Source: an uncultured Chitinophaga sp.
GTDB lineage: Bacteria; Bacteroidota; Bacteroidia; Chitinophagales; Chitinophagaceae
Assembly (NCBI RefSeq): GCF_902168175.1
Contig: NZ_CABHOU010000042.1
Coordinates: 62,001 to 126,000 of the forward strand
Length of the DNA: 64,000 bases
Direction: 5' to 3'
Shown here one piece after another: positions 35,218 to 44,738 of the stretch (position 1 is its first letter; each line of letters begins with the position of its first letter). The notes below the pieces were generated by a model, which saw only the letters and a program-made list of their open reading frames with translations, did no database searches and was not told the DNA's origin. Position numbers and translations under genes: made by a program.

Positions 35218-36240
35218 ATGAAGAAAATAGGATTTTTATCGTTCGGGCATTGGTCTGCTCATCCGGCTTATAAAGCACGTACGGCGGGCGACACGTTACT
35301 TCAATCTATTGACCTGGCGGTAGCGGCCGAGGAAATTGGCTTAGATGGCGCGTATTTCCGGGTACATCATTTCGCAGCTCAGCTAGCCTCTCCGTTTCCT
35401 TTGCTGTCTGCTATCGGCGCCAAAACGCGTAACATTGAGATTGGAACGGGGGTGATTGATATGCGTTATGAAAATCCCCTGTATATGGTGGAAGACGCCG
35501 GCGCGGCCGACCTGATTTCGGGCGGACGATTGCAACTGGGCATCAGTAGAGGGTCGCCGGAGCAGGTGATTGATGGCTGGCGTCATTTCGGGTATGAACC
35601 GGCGGAAGGTGAAACCGATGCAGATATGGGCCGCCGCAAAGCATTACAGTTTTTGGAGCAACTCGAAGGGGTTGGATTTGCAGAACCTAATCCATACCCT
35701 ATGTTCCCTAATCCACCGGGTTTACTTCGATTAGAGCCCCACTCCGCGGGATTGCGGGAACGTATCTGGTGGGGGGCAGCCTCTAATGCCACCGCTATTT
35801 GGGCAGCCGAAAACGGAATGCACCTGCAAAGTTCTACCCTGAAGTTCGATGAAAGCGGTAAACCATTCCATATACAGCAGGCAGAACAGATCAGGTTGTA
35901 CAAAGAAGCATGGAAAAAAGCGGGGCATCAGCGCGAGCCCAGGGTTTCGGTGAGCAGGTCTATTTTTGCACTGATGAATGATCAGGACAGACTTTACTTT
36001 GGCCAGGACACCAATAAATCTGACAAAATCGGTTATATAGAAAGTGACAAACGCGCCATTTTTGGAAAAGGCTACGCCGGCGAGCCGGATAAACTCATTA
36101 AAGAACTGGCCCAGGACGAAGCCATCCAGGAAGCCGATACACTTCTTTTGACGATACCCAATACGTTAGGCGTTGAATACAATGTACACATCCTGTCGTC
36201 TATTCTGCAGCATGTGGCGCCTGGCTTAGGCTGGCGTTAA
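35218..36240 (+). CDS. Luciferase-like (LLM class) flavin-dependent oxidoreductase
   Basis: The 340-residue protein follows the luciferase-like monooxygenase pattern: KIGFLSFGHWS at the N-terminus, GLDGAYFRVHHFA near residue 43, IEIGTGVIDMRYENPLYMVE, and GGRLQLGISRGSPEQVIDGW. It is not closely similar to the one at 5102 and belongs to another branch of the class. The enzyme would use FMN or FADH2 on an unknown substrate. Monocistronic; a strong bidirectional terminator follows. Confidence 0.9.
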   Translation: MKKIGFLSFGHWSAHPAYKARTAGDTLLQSIDLAVAAEEIGLDGAYFRVHHFAAQLASPFPLLSAIGAKTRNIEIGTGVIDMRYENPLYMVEDAGAADLISGGRLQLGISRGSPEQVIDGWRHFGYEPAEGETDADMGRRKALQFLEQLEGVGFAEPNPYPMFPNPPGLLRLEPHSAGLRERIWWGAASNATAIWAAENGMHLQSSTLKFDESGKPFHIQQAEQIRLYKEAWKKAGHQREPRVSVSRSIFALMNDQDRLYFGQDTNKSDKIGYIESDKRAIFGKGYAGEPDKLIKELAQDEAIQEADTLLLTIPNTLGVEYNVHILSSILQHVAPGLGWR

Positions 36241-36261
36241 TACCTTCGGGAATACTGATAT

Positions 36262-36290
36262 TAAAAAACCGCGCTTAGCGCGGTTTTTTA
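36262..36290. terminator. Bidirectional rho-independent terminator
   Basis: A perfect 13-bp stem (TAAAAAACCGCGC at 36262-36274 with its complement at 36278-36290) has a 3-base loop and A/T runs on both sides. It lies between the convergent flavin oxidoreductase and FtsX permease genes and can stop both. Confidence 0.9.
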
Positions 36291-36300
36291 CGTTATATAG

Positions 36301-38673
36301 CTAGTCTGTTTTTAAACTTCGTACAGGATTGATCATAGCGGCCTTTACTGCCTGGAAACTCACCGTTAGCACCGTGACGCCAACTGTGAGCAGGGCCGTC
36401 AGGATGAAAACTGTCGGGCCAATGTTGATGCGATAGACATATTTCTCCAGCCAGTTGTTTAAAAAATAGAAAGCCAGCGGAGAGGCGATCAAACAACTGA
36501 TCATTACAAGTACGATAAATTCCCGCGACAACAAGGCCCATAACTGCATGACAGACGCGCCCAGTATTTTCCGGATGCCGATCTCCTTGGTGCGTTGTTC
36601 TGCCATATAAGAAGCCAGTCCGAACAAACCAAGGCAGGAAATGAAAATCGCCAGCAGCGAGAATAAACCAGTTAACTTTCCGATCAGCATTTCCAGTTCA
36701 AATTTCTTGGCATAAGCCTCATCAACAAAATTGTAAATGTAGGGATAGGCTGTATTGTACCGCCCAAAGATCCCCGCCATCCTGTCTACCGCTGCTGTTG
36801 TACTCACAGTGGGCGATAACCGGTAGGTGATAAACCTTGCACCGCTGGGCCTGTACATGAATACGGTAGGGGTGGGCGATGAAAAAGGAGATTCCATGAT
36901 CGCGTCCTTCGCTACGCCTATGATCGTTAGGTCATGCGTGCCATTATAGGAAATCACCTTGCCTATCGGGTCTTCCAGACGCATCTTTTTAATAGCAGCT
37001 TCATTCAATATTACATTCAGTGAATCGGCGCTTTTAATACCGGTAAAGTTCCTGCCTGCCGCCAGTGCTATGTCCATTGTTTTGAAGTAATGGTTATCCG
37101 CCACAAACACAACAGCGGCGCCCACTTCCTCCTGCGGCGTTTTTCCGGGCCACTTTTCTATACTGCTGAAGTTCCTGAGTGCAGTAACCGTTTCCGACGA
37201 CATCGTTACATCCGTGACCATACCACTTTGCAGCAGGTCGTTTTTTAATGCCGTGTAATTCTTTTTCAGGTCACTGCTCGCGTCTGTCATCATTAACCGC
37301 TGCTGATCGTAACCGGCAGGACGTTCCTGTGCATATTTTATCTGCTGATAAATAATAATGGTACTGATGATAAGGGTGATGGAACAGGTGAATTGTACTA
37401 ATACCAGCATTTTCCTGGAACGCACCGCTCCATGATCCGCCTTTAAAATTTTCATCGGTCTGAAAGAAGAAAGATAAAAGGCCGGGCGGCTGCCAGCCAG
37501 CAAACCGGTGAGCAGTAAATAACCGATCATGATCATCCAGAAAAATACATTTGTATAAGGGAGCTGGATCGTTGTTTTTGTAAGCGTGTTAAATGCGGGT
37601 AAAGCGAGTTTTACCAACAATAACGACACGATAAATGCGGCAAAAGTAACAACAAGCGATTCTGTCAGGAACTGTAGAATCAGTTCATATCGCTGGGAGC
37701 CTACGACTTTTCTCACGCCCACTTCCTTGGCTCTCTTTTCTGATCGTGCAGTTGAAAGATTCATGAAGTTGATACACGCGATCAGCAGTACTAGTATGCC
37801 GATCACCATAAATACCCTTACATAACTGATCAGTCCACCAGTCGCCACCCCATTTTTAAATTCGCTATACAGATGCCAGTCTTTCAACGGCTGCATGATT
37901 ACTTCCGTATGCGAACGCCTGTAATCATCAGGGTTATATCTGGCTATCATCTTCTTCAGCAACGGTTCCACCTGCGCGTAGGAAACGCCGGGCTGTAATG
38001 ACACATACACATTGGAGGTGATCTGCCCCCACATGTTCAGGTAATCCTTTGTATCGCTGTTCTGAATGAGATATTCGTAAGGGATTACATAGTTAAATTT
38101 CAACGTAGTATTATCCGGGATATCCTTTAACACCCCCGTCACTTTCAGATCATGCTGATTATCAAAACGAACGATCTTATTCAGCGGATCTTCCGCTCCA
38201 AATAACGATTTCGCGGTCGACTCCGTCAGTACGATCGAATAGGGGTCATTTAATACCTGTTCCTTACGGCCCTTTAGTAAGGGGTATTGAAATATTTTAA
38301 GGAAATCATTTTCGGCGATGATACCTGGCAGGTATATCTTGTTCTCGCCTGCTACCAGTCCGTGAGGTTTGTTCCAGTCCGTCATGGCTACGTGTTTAAT
38401 ACCCGGAACGTCCCTTCTCAGTGCATCGGCCAGCGGCATAGGCGAAACGAGGTAAGCATATGTATCCCCGTTACTCCCGGTACCCCTTAACCCGGCCTTA
38501 TATACCTGCCGGCTATCAGGCAGGAACCTGTCGTACGAATACTGGTACCAGATCCACAAACCAATGATCAATGCTACCGCCATCCCGGTAGCGAGCCCCA
38601 ATATATTCAGCAGACTATATAGTTTGTTGTGGATAAGGCTTCGCCAGGCGAGCTTGAAGTAATTTTTAAACAT
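36301..38673 (-). CDS. ABC transporter permease with two FtsX domains (MacB-like)
   Basis: The 790-residue protein has the Bacteroidota layout of a double permease: one membrane helix near residues 20-40 (LATGMAVALIIGLWIWYQ), a periplasmic MacB core domain, an FtsX block of three helices, a second membrane segment and periplasmic domain, and a final FtsX block. The KRAKEVGVRKVVGS and EQRTKEIGIRKILGAS motifs, which contact the ATPase, are both present. No ATPase gene is adjacent, so it must pair with a distant one. The likely role is export or lipoprotein/antimicrobial handling, not specified by sequence. Confidence 0.9.
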   Translation of the reverse strand: MFKNYFKLAWRSLIHNKLYSLLNILGLATGMAVALIIGLWIWYQYSYDRFLPDSRQVYKAGLRGTGSNGDTYAYLVSPMPLADALRRDVPGIKHVAMTDWNKPHGLVAGENKIYLPGIIAENDFLKIFQYPLLKGRKEQVLNDPYSIVLTESTAKSLFGAEDPLNKIVRFDNQHDLKVTGVLKDIPDNTTLKFNYVIPYEYLIQNSDTKDYLNMWGQITSNVYVSLQPGVSYAQVEPLLKKMIARYNPDDYRRSHTEVIMQPLKDWHLYSEFKNGVATGGLISYVRVFMVIGILVLLIACINFMNLSTARSEKRAKEVGVRKVVGSQRYELILQFLTESLVVTFAAFIVSLLLVKLALPAFNTLTKTTIQLPYTNVFFWMIMIGYLLLTGLLAGSRPAFYLSSFRPMKILKADHGAVRSRKMLVLVQFTCSITLIISTIIIYQQIKYAQERPAGYDQQRLMMTDASSDLKKNYTALKNDLLQSGMVTDVTMSSETVTALRNFSSIEKWPGKTPQEEVGAAVVFVADNHYFKTMDIALAAGRNFTGIKSADSLNVILNEAAIKKMRLEDPIGKVISYNGTHDLTIIGVAKDAIMESPFSSPTPTVFMYRPSGARFITYRLSPTVSTTAAVDRMAGIFGRYNTAYPYIYNFVDEAYAKKFELEMLIGKLTGLFSLLAIFISCLGLFGLASYMAEQRTKEIGIRKILGASVMQLWALLSREFIVLVMISCLIASPLAFYFLNNWLEKYVYRINIGPTVFILTALLTVGVTVLTVSFQAVKAAMINPVRSLKTD

Positions 38674-38939
38674 GGAGAAGGGTTTGAATACGCGATGCCA
38701 GTAAAATGCCAGCTTTTATTATTATAAAAACCAATGTATTAAAGTTGTTGTTATTTTTCAACCTGTCCGGTTTTGTACAATGGATGTCCGGTTTGGGGGG
38801 AGGAGGGGCCGGCTAATGTTTCCTAGTGTGTTAAGAAGGGTATAAAGTCAGCCGGCATCCCTGTCATGAGTTAGAGAATTAAATTTTAACCAGTACATTG
38901 ATAGCGGAATACCACGATCTTTTATCTTAGTACATAGTT

Positions 38940-40100
38940 ATGATACCCGTTATTAAAAGAGTTATTGTTATCATCGTATTGGTTTCTTTTCGTACAAATG
39001 CAGGAGCCCAGGTCGTTTTAATTCAGAACGTCATCGACAAAATGGAACGCCATCAGAATTTCAGTTACCAGTTTATCAATAAGCGAAAGGATTTCAGCAC
39101 CGATACCTCCATTCAACATAAAAAAGAAGTATATATGAAAGCCGCTCATGACAGCGCTTTCGGTTACCTGTTTAAACTGGAAACAGCTTATAAGACAGAA
39201 AAGTTCGTGCGGACGGATGTTTATAATGGCAGCAACCTGATTTATCTATTCCCCGAAGATAACTCTTACGAAGTCCAAAACGTGCGGCCCAGCGCCTTGT
39301 TTGGTACGTTGCTTCAAAACCTTTACTGGATAAAAGGTTTCGTTGAAAAAAGCCCGTCTAAGCTCGTCGAGGCCGGCGATACTACTATTGATGGTATCAG
39401 CAATATGCATCTTGTAGTAACCACATTCGATACCGTGATTGGTAATGAGCATTTATATACGCTAAAACACCTGTTTATTGAAAGGCAATCGGGGCTACCC
39501 AGCTTATTAATCACTAAGTCAAGGAATAAAAATTTCGGCGATGCAGTCAGTGAATATTATGACGAGAACCGTTACACAGATTATCAGTTCGATCAGGCGA
39601 ATGTAAACGCATCCACCTTTGCCAAGCCCGCCGCGTATCGCCTGCGTTCCGAAAAGTCTGCACCGGCGGCATTGTTAAAGCCAGGAACAGTGGCGCCAGA
39701 TTGGACATTAACTACGGCTGACGGGAAAAAGCTTTCATTGGCCCAGTTGAAGGGGAAAGTTGTATTACTTGACTTTTACTTTATAGGATGCCTTCCCTGT
39801 ATGAATACGATCGCGCCGCTCAATAACCTTTATAAAAAGTATAAGAACGAAAATATTCTGATAGCAAGTGTTACGGGGAGAGATGGGAAAAAGGCTGTTT
39901 CCGCATTTAAAAAGCAGTACAGTATAAAGTATACGGGCTTTGTTGATGCAGTTGAAGTGATCAAGTCCTATCATGTAAATGACTTTCCCACTTTTTATTT
40001 TATCGATAAAGAAGGAAAGATAGCAGAGGTGTTCACAGGCTACGGCGACGGTTTTGAAGGCAAAGTAGCGGGCATTATTGATAGGTTGATCAACAAATAG
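38940..40100 (+). CDS. Secreted thioredoxin-fold protein (TlpA/AhpC-type) with LolA-like N-terminal half
   Basis: The 386-residue protein has a hydrophobic signal segment and two domains. Residues 25-225 form a beta-rich region reminiscent of LolA or outer-membrane lipoprotein carriers (DTTIDGISNMHLVVTTFDT). Residues 245-386 are a TlpA-like thioredoxin fold (PDWTLTTADGKKLSLAQLKG, then FIGCLPCMNT with Cys284 and Cys287). The CxxC pair suggests a periplasmic thiol-disulfide oxidoreductase. The gene ends next to the convergent gene at 40101. Confidence 0.8.
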   Translation: MIPVIKRVIVIIVLVSFRTNAGAQVVLIQNVIDKMERHQNFSYQFINKRKDFSTDTSIQHKKEVYMKAAHDSAFGYLFKLETAYKTEKFVRTDVYNGSNLIYLFPEDNSYEVQNVRPSALFGTLLQNLYWIKGFVEKSPSKLVEAGDTTIDGISNMHLVVTTFDTVIGNEHLYTLKHLFIERQSGLPSLLITKSRNKNFGDAVSEYYDENRYTDYQFDQANVNASTFAKPAAYRLRSEKSAPAALLKPGTVAPDWTLTTADGKKLSLAQLKGKVVLLDFYFIGCLPCMNTIAPLNNLYKKYKNENILIASVTGRDGKKAVSAFKKQYSIKYTGFVDAVEVIKSYHVNDFPTFYFIDKEGKIAEVFTGYGDGFEGKVAGIIDRLINK

Positions 40101-40676
40101 CTACTGTACAACAAAGATCAGATCTTCATAATCATGTGCGCCGACAAATACCGGAACATCCGCCCATGCAGCCTTCCCTTTATTGGCGTTAACGGTTTGC
40201 TTTACCAGTTCGTGTACCCGCAGTATGATCAGGTATTCCTGGAGTTCGCATGCCTGCCGCAATTGATCATCGCGGTAACCTTCCGTTTGCATGTATTTTT
40301 TGTTCGTTTCCTGCAATGCTTCAAAGCCCGTAATGGTAAGCGTCTTTTCCGATTCTCCGCTGAAATCCGTGAGCCAGTCGAGGGTATCGCGGTTCATAAT
40401 GGATTCGTAAGCCAGTAAATGCAGGAACCACCGGTCGTAGTGTGTGGTAAAACTATTCATTTCGAGGTACATCGCCTTGATGTCCAGTTCCTCTTCTTCC
40501 GTCATAACGGTATGGAAATAGTTGAAATATGCCGTCAGTGGCCCCTGTAGGTGCAGCAGGTCCTTGCCGATAATGTTATGAAAGTCGGATGGTGATAGCT
40601 GGGCGAGCGACGTTTCCGTTTCGCGTATGGCAGTTTCAATTTGTCCGGCCTGGATGAGGTCTTGAATTTGTAACAT
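40101..40676 (-). CDS. Unrecognised cytoplasmic protein, family with a decayed copy in this window
   Basis: The ATG at 40676 gives 191 residues (MLQIQDLIQAGQIETAIRET). An alternative start at 40781 overlaps the HAD gene stop by one base (TGATG) and would add 35 residues; I prefer 40676 because those residues look non-conserved, but coupling makes the longer form possible. The protein is helical and acidic, with no signal peptide (MTEEEELDIKAMYLEMNSFT in the middle). I recognise no family. A degenerate partial copy lies at 32435-32560, so the gene has been duplicated before. It follows the HAD gene and ends against the thioredoxin-like gene. Confidence 0.6.
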   Translation of the reverse strand: MLQIQDLIQAGQIETAIRETETSLAQLSPSDFHNIIGKDLLHLQGPLTAYFNYFHTVMTEEEELDIKAMYLEMNSFTTHYDRWFLHLLAYESIMNRDTLDWLTDFSGESEKTLTITGFEALQETNKKYMQTEGYRDDQLRQACELQEYLIILRVHELVKQTVNANKGKAAWADVPVFVGAHDYEDLIFVVQ

Positions 40677-40780
40677 GCTGCAAAGAAAGGGGATATTGGG
40701 TAAATGAGCGGGGTTTTTCTGGGTTGGGGTTAGTAATAACTTATCCGGGAAGTAAAAAAGGGCTTTTAGTATATCTTTCA

Positions 40781-41239
40781 TCAGCCCGCGGATGAAAGAA
40801 TCGTTTTTATTTCCTCGAAGTGAGCGGGTGTGAGGCCTACATAGGAGCTGGTCAGTACAAAGTGCTTCTTCAGCTTAGCAGGAAGGGCATTGAGTGACGT
40901 GTCGTCATCAATAATCACAAAATTACTATCTGCCTGGTTACGGCTAAACCAGTTCAGTATTTCATCCTTTCTCGATAAAAACTGTGTATTAGCCGGTAAC
41001 GATGCAATTAGTCGTGTATCCACACCTCTGGCGTTAAAAATAGCCTTCCACTCTGCCAGGTTGTAATTTGATTTATGCGAAGTGGTTAAGATGATCGTGG
41101 CGTTATATTCCTTAATCAGCCGGTCAAGCGTTTGAGCCGCCTGGGAGCTGAACGCGGCAAAGCCGTCCTTCAAAAAGTCGGGAGCCTTGTGCCCTTTGGC
41201 GGGTACCATTACGCCATCTATGTCAAGAAATATTAACAT
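40781..41239 (-). CDS. HAD-fold hydrolase, Swiss-Army-Knife-type HAD domain
   Basis: The 152-residue protein begins MLIFLDIDGVMVPAKG, the DxDG motif of haloacid-dehalogenase phosphatases, and includes LTTSHK as motif II and VIIDDDTS as the acidic motif IV. It matches the small HAD domain found in Swiss-Army-Knife RNA repair proteins and as stand-alone proteins. The ATG at 41239 is preferred over the GTG two codons upstream. It lies directly upstream of the gene at 40101 on the same strand. Confidence 0.8.
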   Translation of the reverse strand: MLIFLDIDGVMVPAKGHKAPDFLKDGFAAFSSQAAQTLDRLIKEYNATIILTTSHKSNYNLAEWKAIFNARGVDTRLIASLPANTQFLSRKDEILNWFSRNQADSNFVIIDDDTSLNALPAKLKKHFVLTSSYVGLTPAHFEEIKTILSSAG

Positions 41240-41532
41240 TTTCACGAATTTACGGTTTATTCATTAGTTCGGTTATTCCGCGTCCTTTTGATGGTGCTTC
41301 AATTTGCGCAGGACTATCCCATTTAATTTCATCCAGGCAGAGGGGATAGTAAAAAATTTCGGTATAACCCGTACAATAAGCGGATAAAAAAGTATTTAAG
41401 CCGCTCAACGCTAATGTCTACCTTCGAATTGAATAGTGATCCTTGGCCACGTGTTGCCTTCAAATTCGTTAATCCTTACTCTCTGCCGGAGAAAGCCCAA
41501 ATACATTTTCTCACACGTTAAAACAAATCGAA

Positions 41533-41874
41533 ATGATAAAAAAAATGATCACCCTGCCAGTATTGGTACTGTTTTGCTGTATAAGCATGGCCGTAAATGC
41601 AGCCACTATTACGTTAGGCCCCTTCAGTACCGGGTTGCCTTATACCTCTGCTTCTATCGATGAGAACAACTATATTCATCTTGAAGCCGGTGGTAATTAC
41701 TATATCGACCATGTTATCCTGTTTTCCAACGTACCCACTTCGCGATACTGGTCTGAAACTGTCGGCAGTGTCACTTATAGTACTGCTTCACAATCGGCAT
41801 ACCGGATCATTGTCTATTATCGCGACTACAGCAACTTCTCACTGGTATCTGTACCATATGATATCACTTATTAA
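41533..41874 (+). CDS. Small secreted protein of unknown function
   Basis: The 113-residue protein has a signal peptide (MIKKMITLPVLVLFCCISMA, cleavage near NAA). The mature part of about 90 residues is rich in Tyr, Ser and Thr, suggesting a small beta-sandwich. No family is recognised. The 290 bases upstream contain no gene that I can see; a TACCTTCG at 41419-41426, one base off TAnnTTTG, may be its promoter. Confidence 0.55.
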   Translation: MIKKMITLPVLVLFCCISMAVNAATITLGPFSTGLPYTSASIDENNYIHLEAGGNYYIDHVILFSNVPTSRYWSETVGSVTYSTASQSAYRIIVYYRDYSNFSLVSVPYDITY

Positions 41875-42049
41875 GAAATCGGGCGAGGATTAATTAAACG
41901 CTGGCTTTCTCCGGTATTATTGTTTGCGCCAGGCGCAGGTGTGCGTTCCCTTGAGAGATGCGAGGCTGTAATACTATAATAACGTCACCTGCTTTTCCTT
42001 GCGGTATGGAAGTTCGCCATCTTTTAATCTGTATAGATGGGTAATAACA

Positions 42050-42078
42050 AAACGGCCGGACAACTTGCCCGGCCGTTT
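42050..42078 (-). terminator. Rho-independent terminator of the collagen-like lipoprotein gene
   Basis: AAACGGCCGG at 42050-42059 pairs with CCGGCCGTTT at 42069-42078 over a 9-base loop, with an A-rich stretch on the left that becomes a U-run in the leftward transcript. It lies 5 bases beyond the gene's end. Confidence 0.8.
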
Positions 42079-42082
42079 CATT

Positions 42083-42640
42083 TTAGTCTTTTAAACCGAG
42101 ATACGCTTTTACCGCGGCATAATCAGACCAGTCTACCGGAGCGGCCGATCTGGCCGTGGTATTGCCGGGTACGATCATGTACCGGTATTGGTAGTAAATT
42201 ATACCATTGTACATTACAGTACCCATGTCCACATTAGAGTACAGTTCTATCTTCTGCGCATAAGCAGTGAAATCGACGTAAATACCACTCATGCCGCTTA
42301 TATAAGGCATGGGTTTAATGACAGGGTCATTTGCATGGTTGCTGTTAAAGTACATTTTTACATCTGCAGTGCTCACGAGCGACAGGGTGAGTTTGGGTAC
42401 GTCAATCAACGAGTAGTATCCCACCGTGTCAATCCTACCATTTGCCATGTGTATGGTGTCGGGCTTATACGCCACACTAAACCACGGGGAATATATTACA
42501 CTGCCCGAGCCTGAGCCACCTTCGGGGCCTGCTGGGCCAGCTGGACCAGCAGGGCCTTCTTTACCACAGGATATTATAAGCATACCCAAAAAGAGCCCTG
42601 AAAGCAGGACTAACGGAGAAATAAGATTACGTCTTTTCAT
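42083..42640 (-). CDS. Lipoprotein with short collagen-like (Gly-X-Y) segment
   Basis: The ATG at 42640 gives 185 residues with signal peptide and lipobox LIISCGKE. Immediately after the lipidated Cys comes a Gly-X-Y run, GPAGPAGPAGPEGGSGSG, then a beta-rich domain of about 125 residues (YKPDTIHMANGRIDTVGYY). Bacteroidota have many such surface lipoproteins, of unknown function. The repeat is too short for a triple helix on its own but may act as a stiff linker. No operon partner. Confidence 0.75.
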   Translation of the reverse strand: MKRRNLISPLVLLSGLFLGMLIISCGKEGPAGPAGPAGPEGGSGSGSVIYSPWFSVAYKPDTIHMANGRIDTVGYYSLIDVPKLTLSLVSTADVKMYFNSNHANDPVIKPMPYISGMSGIYVDFTAYAQKIELYSNVDMGTVMYNGIIYYQYRYMIVPGNTTARSAAPVDWSDYAAVKAYLGLKD

Positions 42641-42908
42641 ATTGAAGTTCGTGTTAACGGCGTGAAGGGTTAGGGGGTTCACACCTGATTTTAGGGAGCC
42701 CAAAGTACGAATTTTTCCAAGGATCTTTAATTACTCAATACTTCATTCGCCGTATGATAACCACAAAGCTTAGCGGACGTAACATGGAAGAGGAACAGAT
42801 ATATAAAACTTTGATTGGCATATTGTACGGCAAAATGCGTATATCCGGCTACGTATTAAAACTATCGGTATCAATAGAATGATATCCGTTAGTATTGCCG
42901 GTGGTATA

Positions 42909-42922
42909 TTTTCGAACCAATT
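42909..42922. repeat. Copy 1 of a 14-bp direct repeat resembling the tRNA T-loop
   Basis: TTTTCGAACCAATT occurs here and at 44789-44802, on either side of the sulfatase gene. It includes TTCGAACCA, which in reverse is the TGGTTCGAA of a tRNA T-arm. Apart from this repeat the 440 bases between 42641 and 43080 show nothing I can name. Confidence 0.6.
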
Positions 42923-43080
42923 TATGCACGTAATCAATAAATTAACTAATCTCCCCTCAATTATTTTGAGTTTGTAAAGCCCGTAAGATATCCGTTGAGT
43001 TCTTAAATTGACATTCAGTCCCTCATTTATTTGGATATTTTTCGCATTTTGTAGGCTAGTTCGAAAATTAAATCCACGTT

Positions 43081-44574
43081 ATGAAGAATACATTGAGGCT
43101 GGCCGTCACCAGCATGGCTACCCTGTTTGGTTATCTGCTCGTTCCGGCAAGTAACTTATATGCACAAACGGAGAAACCGAACATTGTCATATTTATTGCA
43201 GACGATGTATCATACAATGATCTTGGCTGCATGGGACATCCCGTTTTGAAAACACCGGCGATTGACAAACTGGCCCAATATGGTATCAGGTTTTCCAATG
43301 CCTATCTCACGACAAGTTCCTGCAGTCCCAGTAGAGTAAGCATATTGACTGGCAGATATCCGCATAATACTGGTGCTGCCGAATTACACAGTCCCATTCC
43401 AGACGGGCAGGTAGCGTTTCCAAAGCTGCTGAAAGATAACGGGTATTATACCGCACAGGCGGGTAAATGGCATTTGGGCTCATCTGGAATAAAACCTGAA
43501 GGTGTATTTTTAGATGCTTTTGACAGAGTTGGCGGCTCACATGCAGATGGCGGCGGGCCGGGCGGCGAGGGTTTATGGGTCGAATATTTACAGCAACGCC
43601 CCAGGAATAAGCCGTTTTTTATGTGGTTTGCTGCCCAGGATGCACACCGCGGCTGGGATAGCGCCTCCAAACCCCGCCAGTATTCGGAACGCGACGTGAT
43701 AGTGCCCGATAACCTGGCAGACACAAAAGCTACACGCAACGATCTGGCCCGGTATTACGAGGAGGTAAGCCGTTTTGACCATTATGTTGGTAAAGTTGTT
43801 GATGAACTAAAGGCCCAGGGGATCCTTGATAATACATTGATCATTGTTATGGCTGATAATGGCCGGCCATTTCCAAGGAATAAAACCCGTATGTATGATG
43901 AGGGAATTAAAACCCCACTGATCATTCATTGGCCCGCCGGTATAAAATTACATAATGAAGCCTCGTCCAGTTTGCTAAGTGTAATTGATATCGCCCCCAC
44001 TATACTGGAAATTGCAGGCATATCTAAATATGCCTCCATTCAGGGGAAAAGCTTCAAAAAATTGTTAGCCACCCCCACAGCTAAATTCCGGAATTATGTA
44101 TTTGCAGAACACAATTGGCATAGCTTCCGGGCTTATGAGCGAATGGTTCGGACCGACCAGTATGTGTATATCGAAAATGGTTTGCCCGAACAGAGTAATG
44201 TAGGAGCAACAGACATTATGGGTGGAGCAGCTGGGATGGAATTGAAGAAACATTACCTGGCCGGTAAAGCCACATCTTTGCAAGCCGCTATATTCGTCAC
44301 CCCCCAACCGCAATATGAGTTTTACGACTATTCAAAAGATAAAGACCAAATAGTAAACTTATATGGGCGGAAGGAATACAAGGCACAGCAACAAAGCCTT
44401 GCGAATGTATTGGAGATCTGGAAAAAGCAAACAGGCGATGATCAACCGCGCGATCTTACACCCGATTGGTATGACAGATGGAATAATAAGGCAGTGAAAG
44501 AAAAGGATAAACGGGGCACAATGCCCGGAAGCCATCAGCAAGCAATTTCAATCCAAAATCCCGGTCCGTTCTAG
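43081..44574 (+). CDS. Sulfatase, S1 family
   Basis: The 497-residue protein has a signal peptide (cleavage near NLYAQ) and the sulfatase fold. The formylglycine signature CSPSRVSILTGRYPHN is at residue 81, with the acidic metal ligands in IADD (40-43) and a MADNGR segment for the second metal Asp/Asn pair. Cys81 must be converted to formylglycine by a maturase, encoded elsewhere. It resembles periplasmic sulfohydrolases acting on sulfated glycans, but the substrate is not evident. It stands alone, without SusCD or other glycan genes, and is flanked by 14-bp repeats. Confidence 0.92.
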   Translation: MKNTLRLAVTSMATLFGYLLVPASNLYAQTEKPNIVIFIADDVSYNDLGCMGHPVLKTPAIDKLAQYGIRFSNAYLTTSSCSPSRVSILTGRYPHNTGAAELHSPIPDGQVAFPKLLKDNGYYTAQAGKWHLGSSGIKPEGVFLDAFDRVGGSHADGGGPGGEGLWVEYLQQRPRNKPFFMWFAAQDAHRGWDSASKPRQYSERDVIVPDNLADTKATRNDLARYYEEVSRFDHYVGKVVDELKAQGILDNTLIIVMADNGRPFPRNKTRMYDEGIKTPLIIHWPAGIKLHNEASSSLLSVIDIAPTILEIAGISKYASIQGKSFKKLLATPTAKFRNYVFAEHNWHSFRAYERMVRTDQYVYIENGLPEQSNVGATDIMGGAAGMELKKHYLAGKATSLQAAIFVTPQPQYEFYDYSKDKDQIVNLYGRKEYKAQQQSLANVLEIWKKQTGDDQPRDLTPDWYDRWNNKAVKEKDKRGTMPGSHQQAISIQNPGPF

Positions 44575-44738
44575 GTTCAAATGTAAATTCTGCTGTGGTT
44601 AGTTTGCCGGGATATATGGTAAGAAAAGCCGCAATGAGGTTAGTGTTAACCGGGAGTGCAAATAGCGGGGGAAATCGAGCTGGTAGTGCTGTGAAAACGT
44701 ATTAACTGAAGAGTTATTAAACATGTTTCAAAAAGAAA

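Noticed and set aside
5102..36240. The two luciferase-like oxidoreductases as a duplicated pair
   Set aside because: Their N-termini and motifs differ, and they belong to different branches of the LLM class; they are not recent duplicates.
38785..38810. G-rich stretch that might form a quadruplex
   Set aside because: Tract lengths and spacing (six, two and four G residues) do not give four separate G3 tracts.
42909..42922. Second full tRNA remnant before the sulfatase
   Set aside because: Only the T-loop-like 14-mer is shared; the acceptor end GTGCCCAG and the terminator hairpin are absent here, so it is listed as a repeat only.
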